A stretch of DNA of 64,000 nt. Source: UBA6522 sp965262365 (GTDB lineage: Bacteria > Pseudomonadota > Gammaproteobacteria > Steroidobacterales > Rariloculaceae). Below are positions 54,253 through 62,518 of this stretch, piece by piece (the first letter of the stretch is position 1; every line of letters begins with the position of its first letter). The DNA is taken from positions 3,658,001 to 3,722,000 of the forward strand of contig OZ253541.1 in assembly GCA_965262365.1 (NCBI GenBank), read 5' to 3'. The translations under genes were made by a program, and so were the position numbers. Below the pieces are notes generated by a model that was given only the letters and a program-made list of their open reading frames with translations, was not told the DNA's origin and searched no databases.

Positions 54253-54826
54253 GTTCACGTCCATCATTTGCAACTCGCAGCCCTTCGCACATTCCACAGG
54301 GCATTGCGTGCTGAAGGGTGACGGCGAGGAATGGCTATCCTGGCTTGAAAACGACGCGCCGTGGAAGTTCACCATGACTGATTTCTACGAGCAGTACGAG
54401 TTCAGTCTGCTTCACGTCTCTCTCAGTCCCAACACCGCTCCACTTGCGTGCCCGGAGACGCTGGAGTCAATTCGCCGATGGATGGCCCGGCAGTTTTATC
54501 AGCCGTTGTCCGAACGTGTCGACGTTGCGGCGCACAAGCTGGTTTCCGGTCAGACCATTCGGATCCACAATGACTACATCCCGGGAGCCGAAAGCCATCG
54601 CCTTCTACTGCAACTCAATCGAGCCTGGAAACGCGAGTACGGGGGCTACTTGATGTTCTTCGGCGGACCTGAACCGGAGACGGTTAGCAAAGTCATCGAG
54701 CCGAGACACGGGTCCATGCAAGCGTTTGCGATTTCTCCCCAGTCGTATCACGCGGTCAGTACGGTTCATCGGGGAGAACGCTTCACCGTGGTGTACTCGT
54801 TCTATGCGGAAACGCCGGCGGGATGA
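54242..54826 (+). CDS. 2-oxoglutarate/Fe(II)-dependent oxygenase of the RiPP cluster
   Basis: A 194-residue protein with a compact double-stranded beta-helix pattern. GQTIRIHNDYIPGAESHR supplies H109-x-D111, QSYHAVSTVHRG the distal His (H170), and GERFTVVYSFY the 2-oxoglutarate-binding Arg (R180). It resembles prolyl-4-hydroxylase-type enzymes that hydroxylate peptides or proteins. I chose the ATG at 54242, which overlaps the radical SAM stop by 11 bases; an ATG at 54218 is also possible. The HExxH gene starts within its stop codon (ATGA). It probably hydroxylates the modified peptide. Confidence 0.83.
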   Translation: MFPEFTSIICNSQPFAHSTGHCVLKGDGEEWLSWLENDAPWKFTMTDFYEQYEFSLLHVSLSPNTAPLACPETLESIRRWMARQFYQPLSERVDVAAHKLVSGQTIRIHNDYIPGAESHRLLLQLNRAWKREYGGYLMFFGGPEPETVSKVIEPRHGSMQAFAISPQSYHAVSTVHRGERFTVVYSFYAETPAG

Positions 54827-55650
54827 GCGTGTACACGCATAGCCCTTGCGGTTGGACCCGAGCGGCACCGACCAATCTAAGGCGACATGCGCCCGGTGGA
54901 GCGTCCACGTGGCACAGCTACTCTACCGCCCGTTTCCTCGGCGATTCGAACCCCGCAATTGTACGCACTGTTGGTTTCGATGACCTGGAAATCGACGCCG
55001 GTATTCAGATCGAACTGCTGCCTGACGCACTGGCCGACAGGTTGCGGAAAGCCGGACTAGAGCTCGCTTCCCAAGAAAACATAAACGAAACGGGATTCCA
55101 GGGAGTACTTAATAACGCACTGGATCTCATTCGCAACGTTCCTCCGCTCATCGGTACGGTAGCGGGGCTGTGCCGCTCACTCCATGTTCTCGTCGCATCC
55201 GACAACGGGTTCGACACCAGCTACAGCGATCCATCGTTGCCGTTTTCGATTTTCGTATCCTGCCCTTCGCCGACGGAAGTGAATCGGGTCGAACGGCTGG
55301 CCGAATCCATCGTCCACGAGACATTGCACCTGCAGCTCTCACTCATGGAAACCGTCGAGCCGCTGGTCGCCAACAGTCAGGACCAAACGCGTTTCTTCTC
55401 GCCGTGGAAGAATGAACCGCGGACCGTGCACGGAATCCTGCACGGCGTGTATGTGTTCGGAAACCTGCGGTACTTCTGGAATTTCGTCGCCGGTAGCACA
55501 CCGCAGCATTCAGCCTTCGCCGAACGACGAATCGAGGAAATCGACCGCGAATTGGCTACGGTTTCACAGTTCCCGACAAATTCGGCTCTGTCGGCGATGG
55601 GTCAGCAATTGGCGAAGTCCTTGCTTCATTCGCGGCCAGAAGCACGGTAG
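54823..55650 (+). CDS. HExxH-type peptide-modifying enzyme (2OG-dependent beta-hydroxylase family)
   Basis: A 275-residue protein with a central RLAESIVHETLHLQLSLM, giving HETLH at residues 165-169. WKNEPRTVHGILHGVYVFGN follows and supplies further His residues. This is the layout of the HExxH-domain proteins found with FxsB radical SAM enzymes, a family reported as 2-oxoglutarate/iron peptide beta-hydroxylases rather than proteases. The ATG overlaps the oxygenase stop, so the two oxidative enzymes are translated together. The cluster ends here; no transporter or dedicated peptidase gene follows. Confidence 0.8.
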   Translation: MSVYTHSPCGWTRAAPTNLRRHAPGGASTWHSYSTARFLGDSNPAIVRTVGFDDLEIDAGIQIELLPDALADRLRKAGLELASQENINETGFQGVLNNALDLIRNVPPLIGTVAGLCRSLHVLVASDNGFDTSYSDPSLPFSIFVSCPSPTEVNRVERLAESIVHETLHLQLSLMETVEPLVANSQDQTRFFSPWKNEPRTVHGILHGVYVFGNLRYFWNFVAGSTPQHSAFAERRIEEIDRELATVSQFPTNSALSAMGQQLAKSLLHSRPEAR

Positions 55651-55741
55651 AGCCGCAGCCCAACTGCATGAACTCGCGCCATCGGGTGCCCCTGTCGAAG
55701 AACGGCGACGCGTGGGAGCGACGAGACCGCCTCATTTGGCC

Positions 55742-56797
55742 CTATCGAAACCGCGCCTGGATTCCTTCCATGGCCTGGCTGCCGGGGCAAAGATTCTCGA
55801 ACGGTACCTCCGAGAGTGGATCATCCGGCGTGCGGTAGATGCCGTGCATATCCGGCTCACTCTCATCGATATAGAGCAACCCCGTGACGATTTCCCCCCG
55901 GCGGTGGTGGGCGCGAATGAAGTCCAGGGCGTGGCCGCGATTGTGGACGCTGTACTGGGCGCTGATCTTGCGGAGCAGGATCCTGCTGCCGTCGTGCATC
56001 TCCACCGGCATCACTTCGCCGTCGTCATAGGCAGCCTTGATCTCCTGGGCCGGAGGCACAAAATCCGCGTGCACGGCGGGATGGAAGTAGCGGCGCGTAT
56101 AGGCGTAGCTCTTGGTGGAGTCCTCGTGGTCGTTGAAGGTGACGCAGGGCGAGAGCACGTCGATCAATCCGAAACCCTTGTGCCTGATGCCGCCCTTGAT
56201 CAGCGGCACCAACTGGTCCTTGTCCCCGGAAAAACTACGCGCGATGTAGGTGCCCCCCTGCGCCATCGCCATCTGCACCGGGTCGATGGGCTGCTGCTCG
56301 TTGACCTCGCCCTTCTTCGCCTTCGTGCCGACATCGGCGGAGGCGGAAAACTGCCCCTTGGTCAGGCCGTAAACGCCGTTGTTCTCGATGATGTAGAGCA
56401 TATCGAGGTTTCGGCGCAAGGCATGGGAGAACTGGCCGAGCCCGATGGAAAGTGAATCGCCGTCGCCGGAGACGCCGATCAGGTTGAGCTTGCGGTTGGC
56501 CGCGCTGGCGCCGGTGGCGATGGACGGCATGCGCCCGTGGACGGCGTTGAAGCCGTGGGACGCGCTGAGAAAATACGCCGGCGTCTTGGACGAGCAGCCG
56601 ATCCCGCTCAATTTGGCCACCTGATGAGGCGGAATGTCCAACTCGAAAAAGGCCTGGACGATGGCCGAGGTCACGGAGTCGTGCCCGCAGCCGGCGCACA
56701 GCGTGGACATGCCGCCTTCATAGTCGCGGATGGTCAGGCCCAGTGCATTGCGGGACAGTCCCTTGTGGACGATCTTCGGTTTGGCGATGAATGTCAT
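55742..56797 (-). CDS. 2-oxoacid:ferredoxin oxidoreductase, beta subunit
   Basis: A 351-residue thiamine-diphosphate-binding beta subunit. LCAGCGHDSVTSAIVQAFFE supplies Fe-S/TPP-region cysteines, KLSGIGCSSKTPAYFLSASH is the family hallmark, and GVSGDGDSLSIGLGQFSHAL is the TPP motif (GDG...). Residues IIENNGVYGLTKGQFSASAD complete it. With the alpha subunit it oxidatively decarboxylates a 2-oxoacid (2-oxoglutarate or pyruvate type) to the acyl-CoA while reducing ferredoxin. The ATG overlaps the alpha stop (ATGA). Substrate not determined. Confidence 0.93.
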   Translation of the reverse strand: MTFIAKPKIVHKGLSRNALGLTIRDYEGGMSTLCAGCGHDSVTSAIVQAFFELDIPPHQVAKLSGIGCSSKTPAYFLSASHGFNAVHGRMPSIATGASAANRKLNLIGVSGDGDSLSIGLGQFSHALRRNLDMLYIIENNGVYGLTKGQFSASADVGTKAKKGEVNEQQPIDPVQMAMAQGGTYIARSFSGDKDQLVPLIKGGIRHKGFGLIDVLSPCVTFNDHEDSTKSYAYTRRYFHPAVHADFVPPAQEIKAAYDDGEVMPVEMHDGSRILLRKISAQYSVHNRGHALDFIRAHHRRGEIVTGLLYIDESEPDMHGIYRTPDDPLSEVPFENLCPGSQAMEGIQARFR

Positions 56798-58602
56798 GCC
56801 GCTTCTCCCCTGGCCAGGGACGCTTCGATCGCCTCCACCACGCAGCGCCTGTCGATGGGCAGCCCGCTGTAGTGCAGGATCGACTCCATGCGCTCCTTCG
56901 GATAATCGGTCTCCAGCGTGAGCAGGCTTTTCAGTTGCGCATCCCGATTCTGTTCCACCACGAAAATCCGCTGATGCTGATGGAGAAACTCGGTCACGGC
57001 GTCGCCGAACGGAAATGCCTTGATGCGCATGTAGCTCAAGTGAATGCCCTTGCGCGCCAGGACCTCGACGGCTTCGGCCACCGCATAGTCACAGCTACCC
57101 ACGGATACGATTCCCCATTCCGCGGTCTTGTGCCTCTCGATGACGGGCTGGGGCACCAGCGTGGCGGCGGTTTCCCACTTGCGGACCAACCGGTCGACGA
57201 CTTCCTGGTACTCCTCGGCATCCTCGGTATAGTCGCCGTACTTGTTGTGTCCGGAACCGCGCACAAAGTACGCTCCCTTGCCGCTGACGCCGGGATACGT
57301 CCGATAGGGTATGCCGTCGCCATCCACGTCCAGGTAGCGGTAGAAGGACTCCGCGGCCTCCAGTTCCTCGGCGTTGAGCACCTTGCCGTGATCGGGCCGG
57401 TAACTGTCGTCCCACTGAAGTTCGTCGCACATCCAGTCGTTCATGCCGATGTCCAGATCGAGCATCACGATCACCGGGGTCTGCAACCGATCCGCCAGGT
57501 CGAATGCCGCCACGGACAGATCAAAGCATTCGTTGGGATTTGAAGGGAACAGCAGCACGTGGCGCGTATCGCCGTGGGACGCATAGGCGGCGGAGAGTAT
57601 GTCGGCCTGCTGCGTGCGCGTCGGCATGCCGGTGGATGGGCCGACGCGCTGCACGTCGAAAAGCACTGCCGGGAGTTCCGCGAAATAGGCAAAGCCGACG
57701 AACTCGCTCATCAGCGAAAGACCGGGGCCGCTGGTGGGCGTAAAGGCTCGCGCACCGTTCCAGGTCGCGCCCAGAACGATGCCGATGGCCGCCAGTTCGT
57801 CCTCCGCCTGAACGATGCAATAGTTCCGCTTGCCGGTCTCCCGATCGACCCTGTATCGCTCGCAGAAAGACTTGAAAGCGTCCATGAGCGAAGTGGACGG
57901 CGTGATCGGATACCAGGCGCCCACGGTGGCACCGGCGTAGAGGCACCCCAGCGCCGACGCCGTGTTGCCGTCTATCATGATCTTGTCGGCGGTCGCGTTC
58001 ATCGGTTCGACATGCGTCGGCAACGGGCACTTGAAGTTCTCGCTGGCGTAATTGGCGCCCAGTTCGATGGCGTCCATGTTGTACTGGATCAGCGCCTGCT
58101 TGGAAGCGAACGTCTGCCGCACCGCGTCCTCGATCACTTCCCTGTCCAGATCGAGCAGTGACGCAAGCGCACCCACGTACGCCATGTTCTTCATGAGAAT
58201 GCGGGCCCGCGCGTTGCTGAAGTGCTCGTTGCACATGCGCGCCAGGGGCACGCCGAAAATGGTCACGTCCTGGCGGTTGACAACGCTGTGCCGGGGCCAG
58301 GTCGAATCGTAGAGAAACACGCCCCCCGGGCTCAGCGAGGCGAGATCCTGCTGGTACGTCTCGGCGTTCATGGCCACCATGATGTCGATCTCTCCGGAAC
58401 GCGCCAGGTGCTGGTCCCTGGTGACCCGAATCTCGTACCAGGTGGGGAGTCCCTGAATATTGCTCGGGAAGAAGTTCTTCCCCATCACGGGTATGCCCAT
58501 CCTGAAAATGGTCTTCATCAAAAGACCATTCGCACTGGCCGATCCCGTGCCGTTCACATTCGCCAGGCGAATGACAAAATCGTTTGCCCTGCTGGCGTTC
58601 AT
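56794..58602 (-). CDS. 2-oxoacid:ferredoxin oxidoreductase, fused gamma-alpha subunit
   Basis: A 602-residue subunit. The N-terminal ~190 residues are the gamma (catalytic-domain) module: VIRLANVNGTGSASANGLLM and FGVPLARMCNEHFSNARARI. From ~210 the alpha module begins (GNTASALGCLYAGATVGAWY, ITPSTSLMDAFKSFC, IVQAEDELAAIGIVLGATWN, TPTSGPGLSLMSEFVGFAYF). The order is typical of KorA-like fused subunits. I chose the ATG at 58602, which overlaps the upstream stop (ATGA); an ATG at 58620 is possible. It pairs with the beta subunit downstream and the FAD/Fe-S protein upstream. Confidence 0.93.
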   Translation of the reverse strand: MNASRANDFVIRLANVNGTGSASANGLLMKTIFRMGIPVMGKNFFPSNIQGLPTWYEIRVTRDQHLARSGEIDIMVAMNAETYQQDLASLSPGGVFLYDSTWPRHSVVNRQDVTIFGVPLARMCNEHFSNARARILMKNMAYVGALASLLDLDREVIEDAVRQTFASKQALIQYNMDAIELGANYASENFKCPLPTHVEPMNATADKIMIDGNTASALGCLYAGATVGAWYPITPSTSLMDAFKSFCERYRVDRETGKRNYCIVQAEDELAAIGIVLGATWNGARAFTPTSGPGLSLMSEFVGFAYFAELPAVLFDVQRVGPSTGMPTRTQQADILSAAYASHGDTRHVLLFPSNPNECFDLSVAAFDLADRLQTPVIVMLDLDIGMNDWMCDELQWDDSYRPDHGKVLNAEELEAAESFYRYLDVDGDGIPYRTYPGVSGKGAYFVRGSGHNKYGDYTEDAEEYQEVVDRLVRKWETAATLVPQPVIERHKTAEWGIVSVGSCDYAVAEAVEVLARKGIHLSYMRIKAFPFGDAVTEFLHQHQRIFVVEQNRDAQLKSLLTLETDYPKERMESILHYSGLPIDRRCVVEAIEASLARGEAA

Positions 58603-60410
58603 CCGGCTTTGCGTTGACACTGCACCAGGTCCTCCGCCGCCTCGTCAACGGCGTAAGGAATGCTCAGGGTTGACTTCTGCATATCCCATGCCGCCGTCGG
58701 ACACCGCTCCGCGCACAGGCCGCAATGCACGCAGAGGTTCTCATCTTTGACCATGACACGCGCGGTGTGTTTCAGCGGCCCCGATACGTAGAACGGCTGG
58801 CTCGGTTCCAGCACGGGCGCCTTGAGCTTTTGCTTGAGGGTTTCCTCATCGGCATTGGGCGCGATCGTCAGGCAATCCACCGGACAAATGTCTATGCAGG
58901 CGTCGCATTCTATACAAAGGTCAGCCGTAAACACGGTCTGCAGATCGCAGTTGAGGCAGCGCTCGACCTCGGTGATCACCTGTTCCACGGTGAAACCGAG
59001 TTCGACTTCGATATCGAGCTTGCTGAACCGCCGCTTGAGGTCGACGTGGGGCATGATTCGCCGCGCCGAGGGATCGAAGTCGTTGCTGTAGCTCCACTCG
59101 TGGATGCCCATCTTGGCGCTTTGCAGATTGACGCCGCGCGGCAGGCGTTCCGTCAACGACTCACTGCGGCAATACTTGTCGATGGAGATCGCAGCCTGGT
59201 GTCCGTGCTCCACCGCCCAGATGATGTTCTTGGGCCCGAAGGCTGCGTCGCCGCCGAAATACACGCCTGGCAGCGTGGACTCGAAGGTAACCGGGTCGAC
59301 TACGGGAACCTCCCACCGGTCGAACTCGATACCCAGGTCCCGTTCGACCCACGGGAAGGCGTTGTCCTGGCCGATGGCCAGCACCACATCGTCGCAAGGG
59401 AAGAACTTCTCGCCGACCACCCGGCTGTCGGTAATGCGGCCGTTGTCGTCGATATCGTAGTCCATCAAATCGAAGTTCATCCCTACCAGCTTGCCGTCCC
59501 GGAGAACGAACTCCCTGGGCGAATGGTTGACCACGATCTCCACCCGCTCTTCCTCGGCGTCGTCCAGCTCCCAGTCGGACGCCTTGAAGAAGCCGCGGGG
59601 CTTGCGCGCCATGACCTTGACGTCGTCGGCGCCGAGCCGCAGCGACGTGCGGCAACAATCCATGGCGGTATTGCCCACGCCGATGATCAGAACCTTCCTG
59701 CCGATGGACTCGGTATGCCCGAAGGCCACGGACTCCAACCACTGGATGCCCACGTGAATGCGTTCGCTGTCGTTGCGGCCCGGGATATTGAGATTCTTGC
59801 CCTTGGGGGCGCCACTGCCCACGAAGACCGCGTCGTATTCCTGCGCCAACAACTCGCGCATGCTGTTCACCGGCGAGTTCAGCCGGAGATCGGCGCCCAT
59901 GTCGACGATGTAGTCGATTTCCTCGTCCATCACCGATGCCGGCAGCCGGAACGCGGGAATGTTGGTGCGCATCAGGCCACCGGTCTTCTCCAGCGCCTCG
60001 AAAATGACGCATTCGTACCCCAGGGGCATCAGGTCGTTGACCACGGTCAGGGACGCACAGCCTGCACCGACCAGGGCGATACGTTTGCCGTTCTTCTGCT
60101 TCGGCGCCACCGGGAGCCGCGATCGAATATCGCCACGGTTGTCGGCCGCCACCCGTTTGAGGCGGCAAATCGCCACGGGCTTGTCTTCGACCCGGCTACG
60201 GCGGCACACCGGCTCGCAGGGACGATCGCAGACGCGCCCCAGTATCCCCGGGAAGACGTTGGACTCGCGGTTCAGCATATAGGCATCGCTGAACCGTCCC
60301 AGGGCGATGAGGCGAATGTACTCGGGTACGTCAGTATGGGCCGGACAACCCCATTGGCAGTCTACGACCTGGTGAAAGTACTCGTTGCCTTCCGTCTTGG
60401 TGGGTTCCAT
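58599..60410 (-). CDS. GltD-like FAD-dependent oxidoreductase with 4Fe-4S clusters
   Basis: A 603-residue protein. The N-terminal part has Cys-rich QVVDCQWGCPAHTDVPEYI and RVCDRPCEPVCRRSRV, as in glutamate synthase small subunit. Two dinucleotide folds follow: IALVGAGCASLTVVNDLMPL (FAD) and VLIIGVGNTAMDCCRTSLRL (NAD(P)H). A closing FAD motif is GVYFGGDAAFGPKNIIWAVE. The C terminus adds two ferredoxin-type motif sets, CIECDACIDICPVDC and CVHCGLCAERCP. It probably links the oxidoreductase's ferredoxin electrons with NAD(P)H. The start at 60410 (MEPTKTEG) skips an upstream extension. Confidence 0.9.
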   Translation of the reverse strand: MEPTKTEGNEYFHQVVDCQWGCPAHTDVPEYIRLIALGRFSDAYMLNRESNVFPGILGRVCDRPCEPVCRRSRVEDKPVAICRLKRVAADNRGDIRSRLPVAPKQKNGKRIALVGAGCASLTVVNDLMPLGYECVIFEALEKTGGLMRTNIPAFRLPASVMDEEIDYIVDMGADLRLNSPVNSMRELLAQEYDAVFVGSGAPKGKNLNIPGRNDSERIHVGIQWLESVAFGHTESIGRKVLIIGVGNTAMDCCRTSLRLGADDVKVMARKPRGFFKASDWELDDAEEERVEIVVNHSPREFVLRDGKLVGMNFDLMDYDIDDNGRITDSRVVGEKFFPCDDVVLAIGQDNAFPWVERDLGIEFDRWEVPVVDPVTFESTLPGVYFGGDAAFGPKNIIWAVEHGHQAAISIDKYCRSESLTERLPRGVNLQSAKMGIHEWSYSNDFDPSARRIMPHVDLKRRFSKLDIEVELGFTVEQVITEVERCLNCDLQTVFTADLCIECDACIDICPVDCLTIAPNADEETLKQKLKAPVLEPSQPFYVSGPLKHTARVMVKDENLCVHCGLCAERCPTAAWDMQKSTLSIPYAVDEAAEDLVQCQRKAG

Positions 60411-60423
60411 GGGTGGCCTGCAA

Positions 60424-60900
60424 TCACTCGTGAGCCGGACGGGAGAATACAAAGTATTCGGCGCCTTGCATCAGCCGCTCGAAATTCGTATCGCTGACCT
60501 GAACCAGCGATCGATGGTCGCCGGCTTCAAAGTAGACATCAGGCTGAGCCCTGAGGGTGATATCCACCACGGTAGGCACACGATACCACGGACCGATGGG
60601 CGGCACCGAACCCACTGCGCAATCGCAAAAGAGTTCATCGAGGTCATGTTCTGTTGCGACCGACAGACGGCGGCGCAATTCAGCGCGGATCAGTTCCAGG
60701 TCCAGTTCGTAATGTGCGGGGATGACCGTCAGGACATAGCCATAGGGATCCTTGAGCAGCACGGCCTTGGCCAACCGCTCGGGAGGGATTCCCGCTCTTT
60801 CAGCTGCCTGAACGGGCGAATGTGTGGGCTTGTGCCGAAGGATTCGGAAATCGATCTCCTCGAACGCAAGGGCGTCACCCACGGTGGTCGCGATACTCAT
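60424..60900 (-). CDS. YbaK/ProX-type aminoacyl-tRNA deacylase
   Basis: A 158-residue YbaK-like protein. FRILRHKPTHSPVQAAERAG leads into RLAKAVLLKDPYGYVLTVIP, where the conserved Lys of the family lies. DELFCDCAVGSVPPIGPWYR carries the GxxPP loop that recognises the amino acid. Members deacylate mischarged tRNA (such as Ala- or Cys-tRNA-Pro). The conserved start is at 60900 (MSIATTVG); the frame is open to 61041. It ends 13 bases before the GltD-like gene and may share its transcript. Confidence 0.87.
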   Translation of the reverse strand: MSIATTVGDALAFEEIDFRILRHKPTHSPVQAAERAGIPPERLAKAVLLKDPYGYVLTVIPAHYELDLELIRAELRRRLSVATEHDLDELFCDCAVGSVPPIGPWYRVPTVVDITLRAQPDVYFEAGDHRSLVQVSDTNFERLMQGAEYFVFSRPAHE

Positions 60901-61061
60901 CCGCTTCAATCTACCCGGCTCGCGCGCCATTATAGACGCGGTGACGTTCTCTACAAAGACAATCCGGCGCGAATCGGGAACCCGTTCCGCCCAATTCAAT
61001 CTACCGAACAGAGAACCAAAAGCCGGACGAGACACCGGCAAATAGGATAGTATGAGCTTGC

Positions 61062-62507
61062 ATGGCTAGCCGACGGCAAATGTTCTCCCGTGTTGCCGGT
61101 TCTACCGCGCGGAGCTATGTGTGCGTATTTCTCTCGGCCGCAAGCCTGTCCACCGCCGCCGCGCAGCAACCTGAACCCGCTGACTCGCTCGTAGACGCGG
61201 AGCCTCAACCAGTCGAAAGGGACGCCGTTGCCGAGGTGACCACGGCCGAAGCGCTTGCGGGAGATGAATTGCTCCTGGAAGAGCCCGGGCCGGAAATCGA
61301 AGCGTACGTCACGCGGCTGGAAGCGCAGCTGACGCTGCGCGATCGTCTCGACCACGGTGAGTACTCGGAAGCCGTTCCGGTCGCGGCGCGCCTCGTGGAA
61401 CTGACGACCGACGAGTTCGGCGAACAATCAATCGAGACCGCCGTCGCGGTTTCGAACCTCGCCGAGAGCCAGCGAAGGGCGCGACTGTACGAGGATGCGG
61501 AGCAAAATTTTCTCGCATCCGTTGACCTGTTTCGGCAGCTGGGCGGTGCGTTCTCCGAAACGGTAATCACGCCTCTGGTCGGCCTTGGTGTGACGTACCA
61601 GAGCATGGGACTGCATCCTGAAGCCGTTACCGCCCTGGAAGAAGCGCGTACCGTGAGCCGCCGAATCCACGGACTGCTGGGCGAGCAGCAGGTCGGCATT
61701 CTCAATCACATTTCAAGTTCCATGGCCAGCATGGAACTGTATGAGGAGGCCGCCGACCACAGACTCGCCGGCTTGCGGATCATGGAGCGCATTCACGGCG
61801 AGAACTCATTGGAGATTCTGCCTTCGCTGTACGAACATGCACTGTGGTTGCGAGACGGTTATCGCTTCGGCCGGGAACGTGACTATTACGGCCGCGCGAT
61901 GAGCATCATTCGCAACCGGGAAGGCAACAACAGTCCGCTGATGGCGCAACCGCTCCGGCGGATCGGTAACAGCTTCCGCGAACAGAAACTCCCGGAGGGG
62001 CGCGGCATCGGCTCGCTCAAGCGGGCGCTGGAGATTCTCGAGGCTCAGTCCGAACCGGACACCGAGCAGATCGCGAGGATCTTGCGGGATATGGGCGACT
62101 GGAACGTGGCGTTCAGCAAGATCGGCCCGACGGGCGACGAGTACCGACGCGCCTGGAGCCTGCTGGACGAACTGGAGAACGGCGCAGAAGTGCAGCGGCG
62201 CTGGTTTATCGAACCCGACTACGTGCTACACGAATACCCCAGCACGCGTGGACTTGCCGATCCGGGTGAGCCCGGCGCACAGCCGGGACACGTGCTGGTG
62301 ACATTCGACGTCCTCCCGTCGGGGAGAACATCCAACATTAGAATCCTTGAGTCCGAACCGCCGGGCTTCAAGGATGACTCCAGCGCGCGCTCCATCGCGC
62401 GCTCCCGCTTTCGGCCCAGAGTGGTCGATGGCGAGCCCGTGCTGGCCGAAGGCGTAGCCAGAGACTTCACGTTCTACTATACGCCCAGGGATTCGGTGAG
62501 CAACTAG
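61062..62507 (+). CDS. TPR protein with TonB-like C-terminal domain, paralogue 1
   Basis: A 481-residue protein with a signal-like N terminus (YVCVFLSAASLSTAAAQQ), then repeated helical TPR pairs of the kinesin-light-chain type (TAVAVSNLAESQRRARLYED, TPLVGLGVTYQSMGLHPEAV). The last ~85 residues (HVLVTFDVLPSGRTSNIRIL, ARSIARSRFRPRVVDGEPVL) look like an energy-transducer TonB C-terminal fold. Such proteins are periplasmic and poorly characterised. Its neighbour has the same layout, so the two are tandem paralogues. Divergent from the ybaK-like gene. Confidence 0.82.
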   Translation: MASRRQMFSRVAGSTARSYVCVFLSAASLSTAAAQQPEPADSLVDAEPQPVERDAVAEVTTAEALAGDELLLEEPGPEIEAYVTRLEAQLTLRDRLDHGEYSEAVPVAARLVELTTDEFGEQSIETAVAVSNLAESQRRARLYEDAEQNFLASVDLFRQLGGAFSETVITPLVGLGVTYQSMGLHPEAVTALEEARTVSRRIHGLLGEQQVGILNHISSSMASMELYEEAADHRLAGLRIMERIHGENSLEILPSLYEHALWLRDGYRFGRERDYYGRAMSIIRNREGNNSPLMAQPLRRIGNSFREQKLPEGRGIGSLKRALEILEAQSEPDTEQIARILRDMGDWNVAFSKIGPTGDEYRRAWSLLDELENGAEVQRRWFIEPDYVLHEYPSTRGLADPGEPGAQPGHVLVTFDVLPSGRTSNIRILESEPPGFKDDSSARSIARSRFRPRVVDGEPVLAEGVARDFTFYYTPRDSVSN

Positions 62508-62518
62508 GTAGCACAGCC

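Noticed and set aside
58725..60497. Long plus-strand open frame (about 590 codons) opposite the GltD-like gene
   Set aside because: The opposite strand encodes a protein with clear FAD, NAD(P)H and Fe-S motifs; the plus-strand translation has none.
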